This document shows, piece after piece, positions 46,092 to 56,634 of a DNA stretch of 64,000 nucleotides. Position 1 is the stretch's first letter, and each line of letters starts with the position of its first letter. Both the position numbers and the translations under genes were made by a program. The notes under the pieces are model-generated. The model was not told where the DNA came from and made no database searches. It saw nothing but the letters and a program-made list of their open reading frames with translations. The stretch comes from Torymus aiolomorphi (taxonomy: Eukaryota > Arthropoda > Insecta > Hymenoptera > Torymidae): assembly GCA_036365515.1 (NCBI GenBank), contig CM070877.1, positions 58,706,975 to 58,770,974 on the forward strand. Direction: 5' to 3'.

Positions 46092-46560
46092 TGAAATCCA
46101 GAAAACAACGCGAAGATCGCACGCGAACTTTGCTTTCCAACTAATTGGATCATGATAATTGGAGTCAGATATGAAAACTACCGGCGGAGTCATTTTCCCG
46201 CGGAGGCGGCGGTATCGGGAAGAAGGACGGGTTGTATAAATAACAACGGGACGAGTAACGAGAATTGACACTGTATTAAAAAAATACTTAGACATTACAT
46301 GCACCATGCACGTGCTATTAGAGCAATTAGTTAGTTCGAGCGCGACGGTTACAATTCGAACGCGCGGCGAAGCTGCTGTTCTCGCGCGCCGTGTTAAAGT
46401 ACGGCGGGCTGACACACACCCGCACGTACATGGCACAGAAAACTTGCACGGGGCGATTTCCGTGCAAGCCTTTACAATAAGTGCGAGAGATGAGAGCAGA
46501 AAACTTACGTTTAGAAGGAGTAGCCGGTGCACTCGACTCTCTCTCGCTCTCTCTCCCGTC
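46092..46560 (-). repeat. Gypsy-family LTR copy B, left part
   Basis: Matches the solo LTRs at 56972 and 61903: ACGCGAAGATCGCACGCGAA, TTTTCCCGCGGAGGCGGCGG, GTTAAAGTACGGCGGGCTGA and GCAC at the end. The first ~120 bases of the LTR are missing. It is broken in its CT-rich segment by the non-LTR element that follows. Confidence 0.8.
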
Positions 46561-46855
46561 TAGTGAGTAGTGCGTGTGTTCTGTAATTCGCTCCGTACTC
46601 AAGTGCTCTGTGGGCAGTTTTTTCGGCCTTAAACTCAATCTCGGCCCTGGCCGTCCGTACAGTGACTTCTTCTCTTCATGGCGATATCTTAATCGGCACC
46701 TGCTGTCCACGTCAGTTGCTGTTTTACAGGATTTAGGTGTACGCAATGTTTATAACCTCAATTCTGGATGAGTCGACGTTTCAATGGGCTTCGTAAGTGG
46801 TGACATCTTGTGACAGCCCTGTGACACTTGCTTCTGCCTGTTGTCGTAGCGGATC

Positions 46856-48074
46856 ATGAGTATTCAAAACAAACGATTCCGGTCCGAAGACGACGATGAT
46901 GTACCCCCCCCCCGCACAGCCGCCTCTCTCACAAGCAGACGTCGATGCCTTAGCTGCTAGCCTTTCTACTCACCGCGAAACTCTACTCTACGGCCTGGGG
47001 ACCGAAAAAACTAAGGAAAAGAGAGATAAGTTGCGCCTTGCGATTCACGCCTTTTATGATGCTTTTATTAGTATTGCGACTGGTTACTCTTCACTTCTTG
47101 CGTCTGATTGTACTGTCAAAAGCCTCAAAAATGAACTTTGCAGGGTTATTGACTACGTTGAATCGTCTCAAACGTCGCTTGCGAGTATCTCTTCCTCTGT
47201 TTCGAGCGTTGCAGCTGTCCAAGAACGTACTTATACGAGCATTACTAAGCGTGGTAGTTCTCGTGATGGCATTTTGGTCGACAACAAAATTGTTTTGGAC
47301 AACAAGAAGACTCTACCCATTCGATCGGGCTCTCAGGTTGTTATCGGCCCGTCGAAAACTGCTTCAACCAACTTCGAGTCCTCTGCTGCTACCAAAACGA
47401 AATTTTTCGAATTAGTTAAACCAGCTGTATTAGGCCTCCGTATTAAGTGTGTCTTTTACGTGGGGAATAAATCTATTGTTATCGAAGGCGATTCTTGTAA
47501 CCTCAACATTCTAAAAAATTGTCCATCACTGTGTACAGCTGGTCTCGAGGTCATAGACAAAGTTAAATATCGTCCGCGTCTGATTGTTCACGATATCCCC
47601 ACTGATCTTAATGGTGATGATATTCGTGCAGCTTTACAAAAGCAAAATTTTCCGGATAACAGCGTGGATGATTTTAAGATTATCTACCTCTTTCCTGTGC
47701 GTGAAGGGAAAAAATCGCGTTCCTGTATTATCGAGACCACACCCGAATGTAGAAAAACTCTCTGCTCTGCGAATAGAGTGTACATTGACTCACGGGCCTG
47801 TCGTTGTGCTGACCATGTCTCAATCGTGCAGTGCTTTAACTGCTCTAAATTCGGCCATATAGCCAAAGATTGTAAAAGCGAAACCCCCCATTGCGGGTTT
47901 TGTTCCGATGACCACGCCGCCAAGGACTGTAAAACCAAAAAATCACTATGCTGTATTAATTGTAAAAGTTCTAATGCCGGGGACACAAAGCATGCCGCAT
48001 TTGATCGTTTAAAATGCCCACTATTCCGCGCTCGAATAACGCAGAAATCTGTCTCGATTGATTATGGCCAGTAA
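46856..48074 (+). CDS. Non-LTR ORF1, nucleic-acid-binding protein with CCHC knuckles
   Basis: The frame from 46896 begins MMYPPPAQPPLSQADVDA. A better start may be 46856 (MSIQNKRFRSEDDDDV), which joins it only if one base in the C10 run at 46904-46913 is ignored. A central region (RPRLIVHDIPTDLNGDDIRA) looks like an RNA-recognition-type fold. Three Cys/His knuckles close it: CFNCSKFGHIAKDC, CGFCSDDHAAKDC and CCINCKSSNAGDTKHAAFDRLKC. It would coat element RNA. The stop overlaps the ORF2 start by 11 bases. Confidence 0.85.
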
Positions 48075-50916
48075 TACCTCATCAATTGACAATGCCTCCA
48101 ACAACATTGTCCCTTCCGTTTATTTCAGTATTGGTCACTCTAATGCACAATCCGTGTCAGCACATCTTCATGACCTTCAGTCTTTCATTTTCAGTAACAA
48201 CTTGCAGGTCCTTGCCATTTCTGAAACTTTCCTTAAGCCTGCCATCAGCTCGAAGCTTGTTGAGATTCCTGGCTTTAGACTCCACCGTGTTGACCGTCTT
48301 AGTATCGATCAAGGAGGTGTTGCCATGTATATACATGAGTCTATACCCGTTCGTGAAATTTGCCTCTCAACTCAGAGTGAAATATACGTCAAGAGGCCTG
48401 AATTTCTCTTTCTCGAGCTGACTCTGGGCCGCTCTAAACTCTTATGTGGCACTATTTATAGCCCTCCCAAGGCAGGTTATTGGTCCAATATCGATGATGC
48501 TCTCATGAACTGCGTCAAATCGTATGATTTTACTGTTCTCATGGGCGACTTTAATATTAATTGGAACATTTCCTCTTCGCCGCTGAGGACTTTGCTCGAC
48601 TTCCTTACGTGCTACGATCTAATTAGAGTACCCTTTAACGCCACGCATCATCTCGACAACTCAGAATCGACCATCGATTACATTTGTGTCTCTGACTTGT
48701 CTATGGTTTCCACATATACGCAGGAGCAGTGCTATTCCATCTCCAGACACGATTTATTGTCTGCCATGCTTGCCTTTCCGGTTCCAGTTTTCAAACCTCT
48801 TCCCATTACTCGTCGCAGCTTTAAATTTTTTTGCTTGGATCGATTTTTAAACGATCTCTCGAACTCTGACTGGCGTTTCTTTAACTTCCAGTGCGATATT
48901 GATAGCAAGGTTGCTACTTTTACTGAAACTCTGCTATCAATTTATGATCGTCATGCGCCTTTACGATAGTTCGTACCTACCAAGCGCTGTTCTCCGTGGA
49001 TTATATCTTCCCTCAGAGCTCTTATTAATGATCGTAATAAGGCATGGAGACTCTGGAAAAGGTCTGGCGACTCACGTACCCTTTCCCGTTTTAATACTCT
49101 GCGCAACCGTGTTCAGACTGAGATACGCAACGCTAAGTTTAACTTCTTTAAGTCTAGACTGTCTAACTCTTCGAGTTCATCTGAGTTGTGGAACACTCTT
49201 AATGACCTTGGGTTGTCGAAGCGTTCTTCCGATGTTCCGATACCATTCGATGCTAACACTCTAAATGATCATTTTATTAATTCTGATATTTCTTTTGATT
49301 ATACGCCACGACCAACTGTAAGTATCGCACCCGACGAGCGATTCTTTTTTAGTCATATCGATGCTTCTGATGTAGTCGACAGTATTAACTCAGTCAAATC
49401 CAATGCCGTTGGTCCTGATGGTATTCAGTTACGATTTCTCAAGGACTGCCTACCCATCATATTAACCTTGCTCATGCATATTTTCGACCTTTCCCTGCAA
49501 TCTGGTGTATTTCGATCATCCTGGAAGCGTGCTGTCGTCCGCCCTTTACCTAAATCCAAACATGTCACTGCTCTCTCTGACTTTCGGCCTATCACCATTT
49601 TATGCTCCCTGTCCAAGATTCTTGAATCTTTGGCCGCCAAACAAATCATTAAGTACCTGCTTGATAGGGGTATTACTGACACCCTTCAGTCTAGTTTTCG
49701 AAAAGGATATAGCACGCATTCAGCACTGGTGCAGATGGTTGACGATTTTCGGCAGGGAATCGATAACAAATTCATCACTCTTGTCGTCACTATCGATTTT
49801 TCAAAAGCATTTGATGTTATGTGCATCGATGCACTCATTGACAAGCTACGCTCGCTTGGATTTTCTGACTCTGCCTGTGCTTGGATTCGATCGTTTCTGT
49901 CTGATAGATCACAATCGACTACCCTCCTTGATGGCTCTACATCTAACTCGCGCAGCAGAAGTACCGGTGTCCCGCAGGGTAGCGTGCTTGGGCCACTTTT
50001 ATTTTTATTATTCATTAATGATCTACCTTCGGTCTTGGAATATTGTAAAAATCACCTTTATGCAGACGACTTTGTTATATATCTCAGTGGTCCCATCAAA
50101 GACATCTGTAGAATAATCGACAAAGTAAACCATGACTTGAAAAACATTTCTCGCTGGGCGTCAAACAACGGGCTGGCCATTAATGTCGGCAAAACTCAAG
50201 CTATGTGGATTGGTGCTAGACGCTTTATAAATAGGATTAAGAGTTTTAGCCTTCCTCCGATTACTCTAAATGGCGATATTGTCTTCTACAGCGAAAATGT
50301 CAAACTGCTTGGCGTTATTTTTGGTAGTACTCTCTCGTTGCGTGATCAATGTACTCTTACTGCTAAGAAAAGCTTCGCTGCACTTGCCAGACTGCGTAAG
50401 ATTCAAGGGTTTTTGCCCCGCGCGACCAAACTTACACTTGTCAAAGCACTAATTTTTCCCTATTACGATTATAGAGAGAGTGCTGGCCTTTTCCTTGGCT
50501 TGTCCAAGGAGCTTACTAGAAAATTAACGCGGTGCAAGAACGCTGCACTTCGTTTCGCCACAGGAACCAAGATTTATGAACATATCTCCCCCAATTACGA
50601 AAGGAAGTACATACTTTCATATTCATAGTGGCGCGATTACTTAGCAATATGCCTGTTGGTCTCTATTTTGAAAAGTGGTCTTCCGCAATATTTGGCGAAG
50701 CACTTTTCTTTCTACGAACCCAATTCATCTGGTAGGAGGCGACGCTCTCCGCTTAACCTAGTTGTTCCTTATTTTAGGACAGTTTGCTTCCGATTCTCCT
50801 TCCATATCGGTGCAATCTACCTTTGGAATCAACTCCCTCACGACCTGCGTTGCGATTTCTTGAAACCTTGTTTTAAGCAGCGTCTATATGACTATTTATT
50901 CAAATGTAAGCGTTAA
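48064..50916 (+). pseudogene. Non-LTR ORF2 (endonuclease + reverse transcriptase) with two in-frame TAG codons
   Basis: Starts ATGGCCAGTAATACC, overlapping the ORF1 stop. The endonuclease shows GHSNAQSV, ISETFL, VLMGDFNINW and SRHDLL. The reverse transcriptase shows DFRPITILCSLSKILE, VTIDFSKAFDVM, STGVPQGSVLGPLLFLLFIN and the catalytic YADD (about 50060). The C-terminal IYLWNQLPHDLRCDFLKPCF block is usual for CR1/Jockey-like ORF2. The single frame is interrupted only by TAG at 48967-48969 (between the two domains) and TAG at 50626-50628. No frameshift is needed over 951 codons. Confidence 0.88.
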
Positions 50917-51165
50917 TTGTTTTCCGCATATTATTTAGTTATTTTTCTTTTTTGTTTTTTTCTCTAACTTGTTTAATTATTATTACTTTTAACCTTAGGC
51001 GTAAGTTTATTTATAACTCTTTTTTTTATTGTTATATTTTGCGAAGGGTTATTCGCCCTGCTTCTGTAAATGTATGTATATATTATATTATGTTTTTGTA
51101 TTGCGTGGGCTACCTTGGACCTTGAGTCCCTAGCCTTTCAATAAAATAAATTCAAATTCAAATTC

Positions 51166-51240
51166 GCACTCGCTGGGGTCTCGGCAGCTGGGCACGCTGT
51201 CGGCTCGCTGCTCTCTATCTCCCTCGCTCTCGTGGCACAC
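51166..51240 (-). repeat. Gypsy-family LTR copy B, right part
   Basis: GCACTCGCTGGGGTCTCGGC and the next bases match the segment of the LTR at about 57650-57715 (ACTCGCTGTATCGGGTCGGC), continuing where 46560 breaks off. It ends near GTGGCACACG; the rest of the LTR is lost. Confidence 0.65.
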
Positions 51241-52000
51241 GAGAAAATGTCTAAAGATAAAATGTTTTTAGAATTAGCCAAATAATACATGAGAATTGTT
51301 TGGGAGCGGTTTCGGCAATTTTTCAATTTTGCAAAAGTTTGCCATTTGCAAAATTACAAAATTTTCTCAAAAGCCATTGAAGAAATCATATGCATTCTTT
51401 GAGTAATTTTGTGAACTTTTTCATAACGTTCACTCCTGGCACCTTCTCCATAAGTTCATAGTTTTCGAGTAAAAAAATCATGAATGTATTTGCATACATT
51501 TTGCGGTTCGGGCGCCATTTTGAAGATACTAAGGCAAAAAATCGATCTTTGAAGCATGGATTCTTAAAGTTCAGACATTTATTCCACTGGTTAAAAACTT
51601 TCCAGATCGATTACCGACGGGAATGCTTTTAGAAACTCAATTTAAAAAAAAGAGAGCAAAAAAATCGTGCCTTTTTTGTGTAAACACGGCATTTTTTCAT
51701 AATTAAGAATATTTTGGAGCAAATTTGAGTTCACCATCGGAAAGGGCTTGTCTTAAACTTTAAAAATATGTTCCACTCAATTTTTTTTGACGTCTATAGC
51801 ATTAATTATGAGCTGCCGAAGACCGACGTACCGAGTGGCGTTTTCGGCGGAAAGGGGTTAATCTATTACTGTTGAGTTTCCTTCAAAGTTTCATATTTTC
51901 GCTGTAAACAGAAGACCGTTGATACCCGTTGCAATTACAAACTTGCCAACGAAGTGCGCTCATCTAGGGATATGCGATACAATATTGATACAGCAAGTAT
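51241..52000. other. AT-rich non-coding stretch
   Basis: No gene is recognised. Sequence between the LTR remnant and the Sola-like element. Confidence 0.4.
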
Positions 52001-52004
52001 CAAT

Positions 52005-52603
52005 GGCCGAATCCATCTCAAATCAGACAGCCCGCGTATGCCTATTTCACCTATCATGTTGAAATAAAAATATTTATGTTCTACTCGAAAAAATATTTTA
52101 CACGTGTTTTTTTATTTTTTTGTTTCATCAAAATTTCATGCGTTCAGCGATACCGAAAAATTCCGAGAAAATTCTTTCATTGAGAAAAAAAATTTTCAAT
52201 GTGATTTTCAGACTGCTATTGTTTCAGCAGTTTTTCAAGCTTTTAAACGTGTAACACATAATTTCACTCAGTTTTGAGCCCTCTTTAACGGCCTTAATGT
52301 CATTTTCAAAAAAAAATAAAAAATCCACGAGCTATGCACTTTTTACTGAAAAATTCATTTTTTAGAGAAGTGCCTTTTTCTCGAAAACCTCATGTTTTTT
52401 TTGCACAATTTTTGTTGTCGTGATAGAGGACGGTAATGCCTAGCTAGACGTATTTGTGAGATTCGGTACTTTTTCCCTGGGATAGCGATCACTAATGAGA
52501 TAACACACAAACAAATTTTTCACGCTTAACGCTTATATATAGTCAATGATATTAGAGTCAATGTAAAGGTATTTATCTTTGTGCGTATGTAATATACATG
52601 TAC
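52005..52603 (+). repeat. Left terminal inverted repeat of Sola-like element
   Basis: Pairs with 54954-55551. The near identity suggests recent activity. Confidence 0.9.
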
Positions 52604-52781
52604 GTGCGCCTACTTATAGGAGTATATGTACTAGTACATTTGTCCGCTAGATGGATATGGTTTGACTTAACATTTACAAAGAAAAGTTCGGTTTCTGCTA
52701 TATATCACACATCTCGTCTTATTTAAAACCATCATCTTTTGGAAAATTATTACATATTTACACCTTATCAACTCAACTACG

Positions 52782-54807
52782 ATGTCTCAATATTACTCAA
52801 CAGAGAGAATCAAATGTGCAGACTTTTTAGACAAACACAAACAAATTATTTACAAATCTAGTTCCGTACGTTTAAAACAACTTGAGAATCTTGCTCATCC
52901 ATTGAAGCACCTCTATCCTCATTTACCTTTGACACCTTCTACATATCTGTGTCAACATTGTTACAATCGTGCTTTAGAATTGGTGAGTAGTACTGACAAT
53001 GAATTTATAACGGATAATGAAGTTACCGATAACGTAGTTGATAGAGATGAAGATTTTTTACCAAGTACTCCAGAACGCATTGAAGAATTTAATAATGAAA
53101 TAAGTACATCTTTCTTAGGTTCTGTATCGCCTCTTAAAAGAACAAATCTTATACATGAAAAATCAATTGAAAATTACGTAACAAAGAAGAAAAAAAAAAA
53201 AATACTTTCAACATTGTCTAATACCCTTGATGTGAAGTTGAACAATGTTTATGACGTTTCTATAACAGCAAATGAATCAACTGTATGCCATTGTACAGAA
53301 TGGATACAAAATCTTGGTCTAGCCTTGCAAAGTGTTCTACGGTATCAGAAAAAATAAAAATTCTGACTTTGCTACCTTCATCCTTTACAAAACATGAAAT
53401 TTTATCTTTATTTCCAGAAATAACAATGTATATGATCAACAAATCGAGAAATCTTGTTAAAGAAAAAGGAATTTATTCAGAACCAGATGCATATTCAGGC
53501 CATCCGATTGATGAAAACATGGAAAAAATTGTTATGGAATATTATTTAAATGATGATTTTAATTGTTCAAGACAAAGTCCTAATAAATGTGACGTTGTTA
53601 CAATTAAAGTTAACAATAAAAAAGAGAAAAAAGTTAAGCGTTTTCTTACTCGAAGTTTAAAAGAGACGTATAAAGTATTTAAAAATGATTATCCAGAATT
53701 GAGAATTGGAAAATCGAAATTTTATAGTTTGCGACCAAAGTATGTCTTACTTAGCCCCATCAAAGAAGTTTGTCTCTGTATCTATTGCGCAAATTATGAT
53801 TTATTTCTTACGAGCTTAATTAATTTTAGAGGGAGTAACGTCACAGAGTTGGATGAAAGTCGGTCACAAATAATAAATGCAACAATGTGTTCTGAGCCAT
53901 CTGATTTATGTTATTTACAAGAATGTAAACTATGTCCAGGGATTAAGGGAATTACGTTTCATGTTTTAAAACTGCAAGATGTAGAAGGCACAGAAGAAAT
54001 TACATATGCTTTGTGGGATAATGGAAACCTGATTAAAAAGACACTATCAATTTCTGCTTTTAAAGATGAACTTTCGGTTTGGACCATGAGGGTTAGTACT
54101 CACATGTATGTAAAAAATATACAACGCAAAGCTATAAAAACAGAAAGAGAAAGTGCTAAAAAAGACTCACATCATTTAGTTCTTCAAATAGACTTCGCTG
54201 AAAACTGGGCTGTGATTCATAATAAAGCTGTTCAAGGAAATCATTGGGTTAATGATCAAATTTCTATTTTCACAGCAGTCTCTTATCAAGGGGATTCGAC
54301 ACAAAGTTTCGCAGTTATAAGTGATGACCGAAAACATGATTCAGCGTATGCTTTGCTAGCAGTACAAAAAATTATAAAATTCTTGAAAGAAAATTGTTGT
54401 GATTCAATTAAAAAATTACCATCGTATCAGACGGCGCTGCGAGTCACTTTAAAAATCGCTTTCAATTAGATGAACTAAAACAAGCACCGTGTGATATAAA
54501 ATGGTTGTTCTCTGCTACTGGGCACGGCAAAGGAGCTGTAGATGGTGTGGGTGGACTTATAAAGCATTATGCTACTTCGCATAATCTTCGAGAGCCCCTT
54601 GAAGAAGCTATTCAAAACGCAAATGATTTTGCAATACATGTTCAAAAATATACTGATGCTATTAAAATAATACATTTACAAGATGCTGAAATAGAACAAT
54701 TCAGAAAAGAAAAAAATATTGATTGGCTTACAACTCCAAAGTATCCTGGAATTCAAAAAACTCATATATGGGTTAAAAAACATGTGACGATAAAATACAT
54801 TGTTTGA
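52782..54807 (+). pseudogene. Sola-like transposase gene in three frames
   Basis: Frame 1 (52782-53357) has a Cys/His N-terminus: CADFLDKHKQ and LCQHCYNRALELV. Frame 2 (about 53310-54425) gives STVSEKIKILTLLPSSF, a segment with GKSKFYSLRPKYVLL, CLCIYCANYDLF, ECKLCPGIKG and LQIDFAENWAV, then AVISDDRKHDSAYALL. Frame 3 (about 54421-54807) gives IVSDGAASHFKNRFQL and ATGHGKGAVDGVGGLIKHYA. The spaced D..SDG..FKN..HGK..DGxGG pattern marks a transposase-like family widespread in arthropods; which acidic residues are catalytic is inference. Both frame changes are -1 steps, near 53320-53350 and 54410-54425. A TATATA box lies near 52700. Confidence 0.82.
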
Positions 54808-54953
54808 CAGCAAAGACCGCTGATCGTCCGCTTACTGAATTAAGAACAATGAAGCAGAAAAACAAAGGTAGTAAAATAGGTATACAAATGAAAAAAAGGT
54901 ATAAAAATAAAAAATCAAAAAGACGCAAATAACAAATAAATACATAGTTATGT

Positions 54954-55551
54954 GTACCTGTATATTACATACACACAAAGACAAATACCTTTACATTGAC
55001 TCTAATATCATTGACTATATATAAGCATTAGGCGTGAAAAATTTGTTTGTGTGTTATCTCATTAGTGATCGCTATCCCAGGGAAAAAGTACCGAATCTCA
55101 CAAATACGTCTAGCTAGGCATTACCGTCCTCTATCACGACAACAAAAATTGTGCAAAAAAAACATGGGGTTTTCGAGAAAAAGGCACTTCCCTAAAAAAT
55201 GAATTTTTCAGTAAAAAGTGCATAGCTCGTGGATTTTTTATTTTTTTTGAAAATGACATTAAGGCCGTTAAAGAGGGCTCAAAACTGAGTGAAATTGTGT
55301 GTTACACGTTTAAAAGCTCGAAAAACTGCTGAAACAATAGCAGTCTGAAAATCACATTGAAAATTTTTTTTCTCAATGAAAGAATTTTCTCGGAATTTTT
55401 CGGCATCGCTGAACGCATGAAATTTTGATGAAACAAAAAAATAAAAAAACACGTGTAAAATATTTTTTCGAGTAGAACATAAATATTTTTATTTCAACAT
55501 GATAGGTGAAATAGGCATACGCGGGCTGTCTGATTTGAGATGGATTCGGCC
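54954..55551 (-). repeat. Right terminal inverted repeat of Sola-like element
   Basis: Reverse complement of 52005-52603. Confidence 0.9.
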
Positions 55552-55555
55552 CAAT

Positions 55556-56634
55556 ATTCTTAACCCGATATATCGAAATATTGTAATGTGCAAAACTGAC
55601 AAAGCAGGACATCAGGAAGCCCTAAATTAGTAAAAGCACTAATGATAATACAAAAAAATCATGATATTTAAAAATTTTAATAGTAATTTTAATTTTCATG
55701 ATATTTAAATTTTAATCTTAGTAATGATAATTTTTTTTATGCATGAATGACTTTGAAAAAAATGAAACTTTTTAAATTTAAAGTAGAATATACTAATTAA
55801 TCGTTATTACTGTTTACTAGTTATAATCTTGTTTCTTTTAGTGTTTTTTCCTGAAATCAAAATTTTAATTATTATATTTTAAAAATAAAATTCACAAATT
55901 ATACATTCTTGAAAATTTTATTTGTATTTTACACAAAAATATTTATACACGCTTGCTGTAAAATTTATACAAAATTAATTAATACAAAATTTTCAAAAAT
56001 GTATATATTATTTATCATATATGCGGAACTGATACTTACCAATTTCTCAATTATAGTGTTCAACCGATACTGTTGATTCTGTAATAGCATATTAGTGCAG
56101 CTTTCATTACAGATATTCTACGAAAATCTTAAGACGCAAATATTTCTTGGTCGGGAAACTTTTATATCTTTGCAAAAGCTATCTATAGCTGTACTTAATG
56201 AATTAAATATAACACTATTCCTTGGTAAACTAGTCAAGTACGCCAGAATTTTTGCGTTTTTATGTAAAAAACCATAATGAAAACCACATTGAAAACCATC
56301 GACAGATTGACGTAACGGTATATTGCTTGTTTCACTATATGCCTGTATCATGCATAGAGGAGGGGTTTTTCAGTACATTGGCTTTGATGTTTCATCTGCA
56401 TCTGGCGTAGAACCAAGTTCACGATGGTATTGGAACCAATGTACGTCTTTGTTTATTTATGTTAGTTTCTTTTTTAATTTAATTTTAAGTTGAATTTTTT
56501 TTTAATGGATTTATATTTTATACTTTTGCAAAATTAGAAATTTTCTAACAAAAATATTTTCCGTTATGCTAAGAACTCGGCTTCCTGTCATATCAGTTTT
56601 TAGATTGGAATGTGTAAATGAATTTTTGTAAAAA
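55556..56634. other. AT-rich non-coding stretch
   Basis: Nothing recognisable upstream of the hAT fragment. Short open frames on both strands at 56095-56351 show no family features. Confidence 0.4.

Larger units (their letters stand above)
46561..51165 (+). mobile_element. Two-ORF non-LTR retrotransposon, full length or nearly so
   Basis: 5' UTR of about 300 bases, ORF1 with zinc knuckles, ORF2 with endonuclease and reverse transcriptase, and a 3' UTR ending in AATAAAATAAATTCAAATTC repeats rather than a plain poly(A). The flanking sequence on both sides belongs to one gypsy-family LTR, which fixes the ends to within tens of bases. Confidence 0.85.
52005..55551 (+). mobile_element. Sola-like DNA transposon, complete, with ~600-bp inverted repeats
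   Basis: Termini GGCCGAATCCATCTCAAATC and the exact reverse complement at 55551. The inverted repeats run 52005-52603 and 54954-55551 with about ten differences by eye. Flanks repeat CAAT (52001-52004, 55552-55555), a 4-bp target duplication. The centre holds a transposase-like gene. Four-base duplication is a feature of the Sola superfamily; I assign Sola tentatively because the protein family is recognised only by motifs. Confidence 0.85.
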
